NCBI GenBank assembly: GCA_050014815.1
Contig: JBEKCP010000419.1
Span: 1 to 5,561 of the forward strand
DNA from: JBEKCP01 sp050014815
Lineage (GTDB): Bacteria > Planctomycetota > Planctomycetia > Pirellulales > Thermoguttaceae
Length of the DNA stretch: 5,561 nucleotides
Direction: 5' to 3'
Shown here: positions 1 through 5,465 of the stretch, piece by piece
Position numbering within the stretch: the stretch's first letter is position 1
Layout of the letters: every line of letters begins with the position of its first letter
The notes under the pieces: model-generated
What the model was told of the DNA's origin: nothing
Seen by the model: the letters and a program-made list of their open reading frames with translations, nothing else
Databases searched by the model: none
Program-made: the position numbers and the translations under genes

Positions 1-62
1 TTCGGGAAAGCCCCGAAAGCAGACAGGCGTCGGGCCATACGAGACTAGTCTACCGGATCGGC

Positions 63-81
63 CCCCCGCTGGTAGCGGGGG
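63..81. repeat. GC-rich hairpin (8-bp perfect stem, 3-nt loop)
   Basis: CCCCCGCT at 63-70 pairs perfectly with AGCGGGGG at 74-81 around the loop GGT. It would fold stably in RNA of either strand. There is no U-tract on either side, so it may be a factor-dependent terminator, an RNA-stabilising hairpin for the leftward operon, or simply a decayed repeat. Its function is unknown. Confidence 0.5.
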
Positions 82-98
82 TGGCAGAACGATCATCG

Positions 99-112
99 GT
101 AGTTGCAACTAC
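99..112. promoter_or_regulatory. Perfect 14-bp palindrome, operator-like
   Basis: GTAGTTGCAACTAC is exactly self-complementary and centred on TTGCAA. Uninterrupted palindromes of this size are typical binding sites for dimeric repressors; TTGCAA-centred sites are known for some MarR-family proteins. No regulator gene lies in the window, and the site is downstream of the toxin-antitoxin-like operon. If it is an operator, it more likely serves a gene beyond the left edge. It has no loop, so a DNA site is a better reading than an RNA hairpin. Confidence 0.35.
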
Positions 113-152
113 GGGGCGGCCCGCCCATACTCGACCGCCTCCCCTAATCGCC

Positions 153-179
153 ACATGCCACTACCTTGGAGTGGCGTGT
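153..179. repeat. Imperfect 10-bp stem-loop downstream of the toxin-antitoxin-like operon
   Basis: ACATGCCACT at 153-162 pairs with AGTGGCGTGT at 170-179, with one T-G wobble and a 7-nt loop. It lies about 95 bases beyond the end of the leftward zinc-finger gene and could protect the 3' end of that transcript. No T-tract follows in either direction, so a terminator call is not supported. Confidence 0.35.
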
Positions 180-272
180 CATCCACCCGCATGGCTGTCA
201 CATTCCTTCCGGCGGGTCATGCCTGGCGGATTAGGCTCACTTCACTCGCGGGCACCCGGCGAGGCGCTCCTG

Positions 273-494
273 CTACGCGGTCAGGACCTCAACGGAGAGG
301 ACCCGTTTCACTTCATGCTCACCATCGATCAGCGCGTCGATTTTATCCAGGACGCTTGCGTGGAAGTATCTTTCGCCGCACTCCTGGCATACCTCAGCCT
401 CGACGTTCTCGACGATGTAAAGCTTGTGCTTGTGCCAATGCTGCTTCCGGACTTTGCGCGCCGTGGTTTCACCGGCGCAGAACTCGCATTTCAT
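273..494 (-). CDS. YgiT/MqsA-type zinc-finger protein, probable antitoxin
   Basis: This 73-residue protein has two CxxC knuckles, C3-C6 and C36-C39, separated by a basic, His-rich segment (K/R/H at 14-24). That is the layout of the YgiT-type zinc finger, the N-terminal zinc domain of the MqsA antitoxin. The C-terminal part (about 43-73, YFHASVLDKIDAL...) fits the conserved tail of stand-alone YgiT proteins. The DNA-binding HTH domain of full MqsA is absent, so it probably neutralises its partner by direct binding and may not repress the operon strongly alone. It follows the DUF4258 gene with toxin-first order, as in mqsRA. I chose the ATG at 494 because AAAGAG lies 7 nt upstream and because the family begins 'MKCxxC'. 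An in-frame ATG at 512 would add MRKSDS and overlap the upstream gene by 14 bp, but has no good ribosome-binding site. The family call is by eye; the antitoxin role is inferred from pairing. Confidence 0.8.
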   Translation of the reverse strand: MKCEFCAGETTARKVRKQHWHKHKLYIVENVEAEVCQECGERYFHASVLDKIDALIDGEHEVKRVLSVEVLTA

Positions 495-498
495 TGAG

Positions 499-774
499 TC
501 ACTCTTTCGCATAGACAGTAATGATGATCAAATTGCGGGTCTCGTGGAACCTGCACACCACGTGCATCAATCGGCCATCGTGCGCTGGCCCTTCGATCTG
601 GTATCGCGTTCCCCTCGGGTCATGGGTCAACTTCTTTCCAACAAACCCCTCAAGAATCGCGTTCTCTACGTCCGGCCGATCAAACCCGTCTTCGGCCATT
701 TCCTCCTCAGCATGCGATGACAGGTAGTACTCTCGATCCCGCACCTTCCGTTGAATTCTTTCAATCACGGACAT
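499..774 (-). CDS. DUF4258 domain protein, probable toxin (RelE/ParE-like)
   Basis: This 91-residue protein matches the DUF4258 pattern along its whole length. It has 'LSSHAEEEM' near residues 18-26, an amphipathic helix with 'DVENAILEG' at 35-43, and a C-terminal beta region with 'RYQIEG' (57-62), 'LMHVVCRF' (69-76) and 'LIIITVYAKE' (82-91). Proteins of this family are small cytoplasmic single-domain proteins thought to resemble the RelE/ParE/MqsR fold, and are often encoded directly before a YgiT-type zinc-finger protein, as here. The likely role is a growth-inhibiting toxin, perhaps an mRNA interferase, held in check by the downstream protein. Toxicity and target are not shown by the sequence. 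The start at 774 has only a weak GGGGG-type ribosome-binding site 9 nt upstream. The stop lies 4 bases before the preferred start of the partner. The cassette is visibly less GC-rich than the flanking genes, which suggests transfer. Confident on family, moderate on function. Confidence 0.8.
   Translation of the reverse strand: MSVIERIQRKVRDREYYLSSHAEEEMAEDGFDRPDVENAILEGFVGKKLTHDPRGTRYQIEGPAHDGRLMHVVCRFHETRNLIIITVYAKE
502..507 (-). promoter_or_regulatory. Ribosome-binding site inside the end of the upstream gene
   Basis: AAAGAG on the minus strand spans the last codons of the DUF4258 gene and ends 7 nt before the ATG at 494. It decides the start of the zinc-finger gene in favour of 494 over 512. 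Because it lies within the upstream coding region, just before that gene's TGA at 499-501, ribosomes finishing the first gene could restart on the second (translational coupling). Confidence 0.5.
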
Positions 775-1009
775 GGGCGGCTACCCCCGTCGGACGCGGC
801 CATGGCTGTTTGGCCCAGAGTAAGGACATGAATGCGTCGGAAGGCGACCGCCCACACCCCACAAAGGAGCGGCAGCGATTTGCGTCCTGGCTGACAGCCT
901 CAGGAAAATCGAGCCTTGATCGTGGGGCCATGACGCTAGGATACCATACCTTCGACCGGCGATGAAGGCCCTGAGTTCGCGCAAAGTGGCACAGGCATTG
1001 CCCCCGACG
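775..1009. other. Intergenic region upstream of the toxin-antitoxin-like operon
   Basis: I find no supported gene here; reading frames that cross it have no recognisable motif and depend on neighbouring DNA. It must hold the end of the carboxypeptidase transcript and the promoter of the toxin-antitoxin-like operon, both leftward. The best minus-strand -10 candidate is TATCCT at 938-943, but its partner at about 961-966 (TTCATC) is a poor -35. I could not find a hairpin plus T-tract after the carboxypeptidase stop, so read-through into the downstream operon cannot be excluded. Confidence 0.5.
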
Positions 1010-2245
1010 TTACCGCTCCAGGTACCGGCGGATGGCCCGGGCGAGGTCGCGGCCGAAGGCGCGGGCCGAGTGGGCCGTCACCTCCGAGCCCGAGGCGGTG
1101 GCAAAGGGGATCTCCATGCTCGCGCCGACCCGGACGCCCGGCAACCCGGCCGTCCAATCTGAGCACATCGCCAGCTTCGGGTCGCCGGCGCCCGTGTTCC
1201 ACGCCTGGCCGAACGGGAGGTTGTCTGAAACGTGGTAGGGGATCGGACCCCGGCAGGCGGACTGGAGGATCGTCGCAAGGTCCGTCGTCCGGCGCCAGTT
1301 CTCGGCGTCCCGGCTGCCGACGAAGTAGATCACGTCATTGTGCGGGCCGCGGATCCAGGGGCAGTGCAGGTCCAGCGCGATCCGCAGCTTCCCCGCGGAC
1401 CACGCCGGCACCCGCTGGGTCAGGGCCCGGACCGACGGATAGAGCTTCTGGACGTAATCGCGGTTGTGGTCGTGCGGCTTGCGGTTCTTTCCTTGGTCGC
1501 CGTCCTCGACGCCGTCTTTGTCCATGAAGGGTACCGCCATGAACTCGACGTGCCGGCGGAGCCACGCCCCGTCGTCCGCGTCGGCCAGCACGGTCTCCAG
1601 CAGGCCCTCCAGGACGTAGCTTGCCAGCGATTCACAGGCGTGGTGCCGGGCGGTCAGGAGGACCCGGGCGTCGGGGGCCGTCCCGGGCGGGCCCAACAGG
1701 AGCAGTTCGACCGGCCGGCCCTTGGCCGTCCGACAAAGGGTCTCGACCCGCAGCGTGCGATCCTCCCGATGCCGTGTGAGGAACTCCTTCAGGTGCGACT
1801 CCGTGTACGGGATCGCGAACGCGAAACGGACTTCCTCCGGCCGGTCGGGGAACGTATAGCGGAACGAATTGCTCTTGACGGCCGCCGCGCCCAGCCCCGA
1901 CCAGGTCTTGCCCTCGTCGGTACTGACCGAAGGGCCCCGGACGCCCAGCACGCTCGTGCCGGTGAACTTGAAGGTCAGTGTCCGGCCCGCCGCGCCGCGG
2001 ACGCGAAAGCACCAGTAGAACCAGTCTCCCGCCGTGTCGCGAAGGTCCTGGTGCAAAAAGACCGTATCGCCGGCGAGCTTTTCCAGCACGATGTTGCCGC
2101 CGGGGAAAGCGGCATCGACGGCGATACCCGGCTGGGTTTCTGCGCCGACAGCCTCGGCTGGCGTCCGCAGCCCGGCGACGACGGCCGGCAGAACGATCCA
2201 CACCAGGCACCAACGACGCGGCAATTGTGGTTTCATTGGAATCAT
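1010..2245 (-). CDS. Secreted M14-family zinc carboxypeptidase, cytosolic-carboxypeptidase-like
   Basis: This 411-residue metallopeptidase is expected to remove C-terminal amino acids from proteins or peptides outside the cytoplasm. Residues 1 to about 35 look like a Sec signal peptide: basic 'PRR', a hydrophobic stretch LVWIVLPAVVAGL, then small residues. Residues about 45-150 resemble the beta-sandwich N-domain that precedes the catalytic domain in the cytosolic carboxypeptidase (M14D) group, including 'DTAGDWFYWCFRV'. The catalytic domain (about 155-408) shows the M14 residues in order: zinc ligands H202 and E205 in 'HHACES', substrate-binding N261-R262 in 'HDHNRDY', third zinc ligand H294 in 'LDLHC', and catalytic E378 in 'GASMEIPFA'. 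Nothing essential is missing, so it should be active. Substrate is unknown; some eukaryotic relatives remove glutamates from protein tails, but that cannot be assumed here. An ATG at 2236 (residue 4) is an alternative start. It diverges from the propeller gene across 56 bp. Confidence 0.88.
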   Translation of the reverse strand: MIPMKPQLPRRWCLVWIVLPAVVAGLRTPAEAVGAETQPGIAVDAAFPGGNIVLEKLAGDTVFLHQDLRDTAGDWFYWCFRVRGAAGRTLTFKFTGTSVLGVRGPSVSTDEGKTWSGLGAAAVKSNSFRYTFPDRPEEVRFAFAIPYTESHLKEFLTRHREDRTLRVETLCRTAKGRPVELLLLGPPGTAPDARVLLTARHHACESLASYVLEGLLETVLADADDGAWLRRHVEFMAVPFMDKDGVEDGDQGKNRKPHDHNRDYVQKLYPSVRALTQRVPAWSAGKLRIALDLHCPWIRGPHNDVIYFVGSRDAENWRRTTDLATILQSACRGPIPYHVSDNLPFGQAWNTGAGDPKLAMCSDWTAGLPGVRVGASMEIPFATASGSEVTAHSARAFGRDLARAIRRYLER

Positions 2246-2257
2246 CTTAACCGATCG

Positions 2258-2277
2258 GCCAGCCGGCTTGCCAGCCG
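2258..2277. repeat. Short direct repeat GCCAGCCG, 12-bp period, at the divergent promoter
   Basis: GCCAGCCG occurs at 2258-2265 and again at 2270-2277. The right copy overlaps the -35 box proposed for the propeller gene, and the left copy lies just upstream. Paired direct repeats in this position can be regulator sites affecting both divergent genes. They are short and GC-rich in a GC-rich genome, so chance is a real alternative. Confidence 0.3.
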
Positions 2278-2295
2278 CCGGTGGACGAAGATAAT
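2268..2295 (+). promoter_or_regulatory. Sigma-70-type promoter for the propeller gene
   Basis: TTGCCA at 2268-2273 matches the -35 consensus at 5 of 6 positions. GATAAT at 2290-2295 matches the -10 consensus at 5 of 6, with a 16-bp spacer. A start 6-7 nt after the -10 box falls at about 2302, the A of the proposed ATG. This predicts a leaderless or nearly leaderless mRNA and fits the lack of a clear ribosome-binding site. It also argues against the in-frame GTG at 2281, which would lie inside the spacer. Confidence 0.5.
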
Positions 2296-2315
2296 GGAAT
2301 CATGACAGATTACAA
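2288..2315 (-). promoter_or_regulatory. Possible divergent promoter for the carboxypeptidase gene
   Basis: On the minus strand TTGTAA (2315-2310) and TATCTT (2293-2288) are separated by 16 bp; each matches the consensus at 4 of 6 positions. Transcription would start near 2281 and give a leader of about 36 nt. Its -10 overlaps that of the plus-strand promoter, so the two promoters would compete for polymerase. The match is weak. Confidence 0.25.
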
Positions 2316-3978
2316 CATTTCTCCTGCGGGGCCGCTGCCCGCGGCGGCCGGCGGCCGGGTTCTCGGGCGGCGGACGCCGCCGCGGTGGGTTTGGGCCTTC
2401 GTGGCCGGGCTGGGGCTGCTGGGACTGCTGCTCAACGCGACCGACGCCTTCGGCGACCACGCGGCCGCCAACATCGCCACCTGGATCCTCACCTTCCTGG
2501 TGGTGCTGACGCTGCTGCTCTGGTACTTGCTTCTGAGCGGGCTGAGTCGCCGGGCCCGGCTCCTCCTGCTGGCGGCCGTGGCGGCCCCGGTGGCGACTTT
2601 CCTGATTCTGTTCCGCGTAGAGCACGTCAGCGGCGAGCTGGTCCCGAGCTTCGCGTTCCGCTTCGGGATGAAGCCCGACCAACTGATGGCGCCGCCCGGC
2701 GAGGAAGCCGCCGGCGGAAACACCCCGCCCGTCGATCTTCGGACCGAAACGCCCGACGACTTCCCGGAGTTCCTCGGGCCGGGCCGCAAGGCGCTCGGCA
2801 CGTCGGTCGAGGCGGTGGGGCGGACGGCGAATAACTCCTATAGCTCTCCACAGACGCTGCTGGTCTGGCGGCACCCGATCGGCGCCGGATGGTCGGGCTT
2901 CTCGGTCCGCAACGGACATGCCGTAACGATGGAGCAGCGGGGCGATCTGGAAATGGTCACCTGCTACAATGTTCAGTCGGGCCTCTTGGAGTGGTCGCAC
3001 GCCACCCGGGCGCGCTACGAGACCGTTTCCGGCGGCGTCGGGCCGCGATGTACGCCCACTATCGCCGACGGCCGGGTCTTCGCCCTGGGCGCCACCGGGC
3101 GGCTGCTGTGCCTCGACGGCGCCACGGGCCGCAGTCTCTGGGAAAAGGACCTCCTGGAGCAGTTCGGCACTACGCCCGAGGAGGACCTGGCCGCGGTTGC
3201 CTGGGGCCGCGCGGCCTCGCCCCTGGTAGTCGGCAAGCTGGTCATCGTGCCGGCCGGCGGCAAGACCGAGGGCCCCCTGGTCTCCCTGGCGGCCTTCGAC
3301 ACGGGCGACGGCCACCTCGTCTGGGAGGGCGGCGAGCGCCAGATCGGCTACAGCTCGCCCGTGCTGGCGTGCCTGTGCTGGGTCGAGCAGGTCCTGATCG
3401 TCAACGAAGACACGGCCAGCGGCCACGACGTTCGCACGGGCCGCGTCCTCTGGGAGCAGCAGCGGGATGGCCACAGCAATCGCGACCCCAACGTATCCCA
3501 GGCCGTTCCCATCCCGCCGGACTGCGTCTTCCTCTCGAAGGGCTACGGCCTGGGCGCCATGCTACTGCGTCTCGTGCCGAAGTCCGACGGCACTTTCGAT
3601 ACGGAAGTCGTCTGGCAGAACCCCAAGGTGATGAGGACCAAGTTCACCAACGTGACGGTCCTGGACCATTACGTCTACGGCCTTTCGGACGGGATCCTGG
3701 AGTGCGTTGACCTGGCCACCGGCCAGCGGATGTGGAAGGAAGGCCGATACCACCATGGCCAGCTCCTCCGCGCGGGCGAGGTGCTCGTGGTGATGTCCGA
3801 GTCGGGCGAGATCGTGCTAGTCGAGGCGACGCCCGAATGGGCGTCTGCGAACCGGGTCCTCAACCGGTTCCAGGCCCTGGAGGGCAAGAGTTGGAACACG
3901 CTGGCCGCGAGCGGCCGTTACCTGTTGGTCCGCAACGCCACGGAGGCCGCCTGCTACGAACTGGGAGTGGGGGATTAG
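2302..3978 (+). CDS. Membrane-anchored PQQ-like beta-propeller repeat protein
   Basis: This 558-residue protein begins with a cytoplasmic tail, then three predicted membrane helices (about 29-46, 57-79 and 86-106), which would place the rest outside the cytoplasmic membrane. After a linker comes 'FPEFLGPGR' (154-162), a variant of the FRGPxRxG motif that opens many planctomycete propeller proteins. The remainder is a beta-propeller of PQQ/BamB-type repeats with the typical 'xxLDxxTGxxLW' signature: 'CYNVQSGLLEW' (221-231), 'LCLDGATGRSLW' (269-280), 'AAFDTGDGHLVW' (330-341), 'GHDVRTGRVLW' (374-384) and 'ECVDLATGQRMW' (467-478). No dehydrogenase catalytic residues were recognised, so PQQ binding and enzyme activity are not implied; a scaffolding or binding role is more likely. 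The ATG at 2302 is preferred over an in-frame GTG at 2281 because the promoter lies between 2268 and 2295. It diverges from the carboxypeptidase and converges on the acetyltransferase. Specific function unknown. Confidence 0.87.
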   Translation: MTDYNISPAGPLPAAAGGRVLGRRTPPRWVWAFVAGLGLLGLLLNATDAFGDHAAANIATWILTFLVVLTLLLWYLLLSGLSRRARLLLLAAVAAPVATFLILFRVEHVSGELVPSFAFRFGMKPDQLMAPPGEEAAGGNTPPVDLRTETPDDFPEFLGPGRKALGTSVEAVGRTANNSYSSPQTLLVWRHPIGAGWSGFSVRNGHAVTMEQRGDLEMVTCYNVQSGLLEWSHATRARYETVSGGVGPRCTPTIADGRVFALGATGRLLCLDGATGRSLWEKDLLEQFGTTPEEDLAAVAWGRAASPLVVGKLVIVPAGGKTEGPLVSLAAFDTGDGHLVWEGGERQIGYSSPVLACLCWVEQVLIVNEDTASGHDVRTGRVLWEQQRDGHSNRDPNVSQAVPIPPDCVFLSKGYGLGAMLLRLVPKSDGTFDTEVVWQNPKVMRTKFTNVTVLDHYVYGLSDGILECVDLATGQRMWKEGRYHHGQLLRAGEVLVVMSESGEIVLVEATPEWASANRVLNRFQALEGKSWNTLAASGRYLLVRNATEAACYELGVGD

Positions 3979-3987
3979 GTCAGCCAA

Positions 3988-4054
3988 CACTAGCCCGACG
4001 CGCAAGCGAGGGAGCCGCCTTGTTTACGTCCCTCGCTTGCGCTTCGGGCTAGTG
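3988..4054. repeat. Long REP-like palindrome between convergent genes
   Basis: A 26-bp arm at 3988-4013, beginning CACTAGCCCGACGCGC, is repeated inverted at 4029-4054 with a single mismatch (C versus A). The loop is 15 nt (4014-4028). It starts 9 bases after the stop of the propeller gene and lies downstream of the convergent acetyltransferase gene, so RNA from either side would end in the same strong hairpin. No T-tract follows on either strand, so it is not a classical intrinsic terminator; it may block read-through or stabilise 3' ends. From memory, near-identical palindromes are dispersed between genes in planctomycete genomes. Read as protein it gives the spurious 'LARRASEG' string. Confidence 0.85.
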
Positions 4055-4070
4055 TAACTGCTAGAGACGC

Positions 4071-4088
4071 GGCTTCTCCGACAAAGCC
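4071..4088. repeat. Short dyad repeat, copy A, touching the acetyltransferase stop codon
   Basis: GGCTTCTCCGACAAAGCC matches the motif GGCTTTTCCGGCAAAGCC at 5467-5484 at 16 of 18 positions, in the same orientation. Its ends, GGCTT and AAGCC, can pair into a small hairpin. It begins 16 bases after the long palindrome, and its last base is part of the TAG stop (4088-4090) of the leftward acetyltransferase gene. It is one of three related copies, all flanking that gene. Confidence 0.6.
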
Positions 4089-5422
4089 TAGCGCGTCAGG
4101 TCATCCAGGGGGGGGCGCCAGAGGGGGAGCGGCGGGAAGAGTGCCTCGCCGACCTGCTGGGCCAGCGCGGTCGAGGGCACCAGCCGGCCGTCCGCCAGAA
4201 CGGCCGCCCAATCGAGCTGGCCCAGCACCATGCGGGTGAAGTCGGCCACGTTCAGAGTCAGATAGCTCCGCCCTATGTGGTTGGCCAGAGCGCGGGCGCC
4301 GGACTGCGAGATCTCGATCTGGTACTTGCGTCCGTCGACCAGCAGGCCGAGCTCCAGCGGCCCTGTCAGCCCGGCGGCGGCTGCCCGGCGACACAAGGTG
4401 GCCCCGAGATGATTCAGCAGCCCGACGGGATCCAGGAGCCGGGCCATGGCCACGTGGCTGTCGACGGCGTCCGGCATGTGCCGCCCTCCGCCGGCCTCGT
4501 CGACGATCGCCATGAGCGGGTTCTCCGCGTGGGCGCACAGGACGATCGTGTGGCGGTTCTGCTCGATGGCCTCGCCGCAGGCCCGGGCCAACAGCTCGAT
4601 GGCCGGTTTCAACCGGCCCCGGGAGGTCAAGAGCTCGAGGATCCTGCCCCCTCGCACCGCCATGTAGCCGACGATCTGGGTGCTCTGCTCAGTGAGGTCC
4701 CAGAGGTCAGGGCCGTCCAGGGCGACGTAAAGCTGGTCGTACTCGTGCCGATCCAGCAGCCATCGCCAGTAGGCGCGCGTCCGCTCGAGGGGCCCGTGGC
4801 TGCCCGGCAGGTTTTGGTTGTAGACGCGGACGAGGCCGCGTTCTTCCCATCGCCGCCAGGGGCGGATGTGCAGCCGCGGCTGACGGCTCAGCCGCAGCCC
4901 GCGGTCCAAGAGCCGCGACAGCACGGCATGGGTCCCGGCGATTGCGGTGTTGGGCAGTCCGCAGAGGGCCCAGCCGGTGCGGCGGAAGAAGCGGGGGATA
5001 TCGGTCCGCAGCAGGCCCACCAGCGCGCCGGAGCGGGCCATCTCCTTCTCGGCGGCTATCAGCAGGTGCGATGCCAGGCCTTGTCGCCGGCACGAGTCCA
5101 CGATGGCCAGCGAGTTCAACCCGGCCACCGGGATCTGCTGGTCGCCGAACTGCATGACGCGGTGCGTGATATGGACGTGGCCGATGATCCGCCCCGCACG
5201 CCGCAGGAAAAGCCGGTCGTGCGGCTCGTAGAAGGGGTCCTGGAACGAGGCCTTCATCGCCGCGTCCGCCGACGCCCCGAACACCTCGCCCAGCAAGCAG
5301 CCGATGGCCGCGTGGTCGCTTGCGGCAGCCCGAAGAACGGGCGAGCGGACCCGCCGCCGTGAAGGGGCGCCGCCAGCCGCCTCCGCGGAAAGTCTGGGCA
5401 GGAGCCCTGTGCTCATCGGCAT
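4088..5422 (-). CDS. Eis-like GNAT acetyltransferase with C-terminal SCP2-like region
   Basis: This 444-residue protein has the three-part layout of Eis-type enzymes. Residues about 27-165 form a GNAT domain with the acetyl-CoA binding motif 'CRRQGLASHLL' (111-121; R112, G115, A117 fit RxxGxG/A), preceded by the beta strand 'GLNSLAIV'. Residues about 185-315 fit a second, degenerate GNAT domain ('QIVGYMAVRGGRILELL' at 249-265). Residues about 320-440 resemble an SCP2-like domain ('LGLLVDGRKYQIEIS' at 358-372, 'LTLNVADFTRMVLG' at 388-401). Family members acetylate amines such as aminoglycosides, lysines or peptides with acetyl-CoA in the cytoplasm; the substrate here is unknown. The tyrosine usually found four residues before the glycine in 'YxxxG' is F146 in 'FFRRTGW'. 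The first 25 residues are poorly conserved looking. Two ATGs are possible, 5422 and 5416; the second has better spacing from the ribosome-binding site. No resistance phenotype should be assumed. Confidence 0.8.
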   Translation of the reverse strand: MPMSTGLLPRLSAEAAGGAPSRRRVRSPVLRAAASDHAAIGCLLGEVFGASADAAMKASFQDPFYEPHDRLFLRRAGRIIGHVHITHRVMQFGDQQIPVAGLNSLAIVDSCRRQGLASHLLIAAEKEMARSGALVGLLRTDIPRFFRRTGWALCGLPNTAIAGTHAVLSRLLDRGLRLSRQPRLHIRPWRRWEERGLVRVYNQNLPGSHGPLERTRAYWRWLLDRHEYDQLYVALDGPDLWDLTEQSTQIVGYMAVRGGRILELLTSRGRLKPAIELLARACGEAIEQNRHTIVLCAHAENPLMAIVDEAGGGRHMPDAVDSHVAMARLLDPVGLLNHLGATLCRRAAAAGLTGPLELGLLVDGRKYQIEISQSGARALANHIGRSYLTLNVADFTRMVLGQLDWAAVLADGRLVPSTALAQQVGEALFPPLPLWRPPLDDLTR

Positions 5423-5425
5423 GAA

Positions 5426-5431
5426 TCCTTT
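5426..5431 (-). promoter_or_regulatory. Ribosome-binding site of the acetyltransferase gene
   Basis: AAAGGA on the minus strand lies 3 nt before the ATG at 5422 and 9 nt before the in-frame ATG at 5416. The spacing favours 5416, which would remove the first three residues (MPM becomes M). It is the clearest Shine-Dalgarno sequence in the window. Confidence 0.55.
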
Positions 5432-5465
5432 CTACGAGTATCCTGCGATCCGTCCGATTCCTACG

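Larger units (their letters stand above)
1..272. other. Intergenic region rich in short dyads, no gene seen
   Basis: No reading frame here has a recognisable protein motif or a convincing ribosome-binding site. The stretch lies downstream of the toxin-antitoxin-like operon, which is read leftward. It holds a 6-bp stem at 1-17 (TTCGGG/CCCGAA), an 8-bp palindrome GACTAGTC at 43-50, a GC-rich hairpin at 63-81, a perfect 14-bp palindrome at 99-112 and an imperfect 10-bp stem at 153-179. None of the hairpins is followed by a T-tract on either strand, so none is a classical intrinsic terminator. GGCGTCGGGC at 26-35 and ACTAGT at 44-49 echo pieces of the long palindrome found at 3988-4054, so part of this region may be a decayed copy of that element. 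Confidence 0.55.

Noticed and set aside
81..497. Plus-strand frame of 138 codons over the toxin-antitoxin-like region
   Set aside because: No motif, and it covers dyads and the antisense of the CxxC zinc-finger protein.
916..942. Possible plus-strand promoter (TTGATC ... TAGGAT)
   Set aside because: Spacer is only 15 bp, matches are modest, and no plus-strand gene follows for more than a kilobase.
717..984. Short frames on both strands in the 775-1009 gap
   Set aside because: No ribosome-binding site, no motif and composition like non-coding sequence; not distinguishable from chance.
1232..2305. Plus-strand open frame of 357 codons antisense to the carboxypeptidase
   Set aside because: Arg/Pro/Gly-rich with no recognisable motif; explained by GC-rich codon bias mirroring the strand that carries the full set of M14 catalytic residues.
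2242..3474. Minus-strand open frame of 410 codons antisense to the propeller gene
   Set aside because: Low-complexity, no domain, and lies opposite well-formed propeller repeats. Its end overlaps the start of the carboxypeptidase gene.
3732..4052. Frame ending in 'LARRASEGAALFTSLACASG'
   Set aside because: It is out of frame within the propeller gene and then translates the intergenic palindrome; a known kind of spurious product.
3979..4087. CRISPR array or attachment site
   Set aside because: There is a single inverted repeat with no regularly spaced direct repeats, and no integrase or cas gene nearby.
4277..5362. Plus-strand open frame of 361 codons antisense to the acetyltransferase
   Set aside because: Gln/Gly/Pro-rich, no motif, no ribosome-binding site; the minus strand carries clear GNAT and SCP2-like features.
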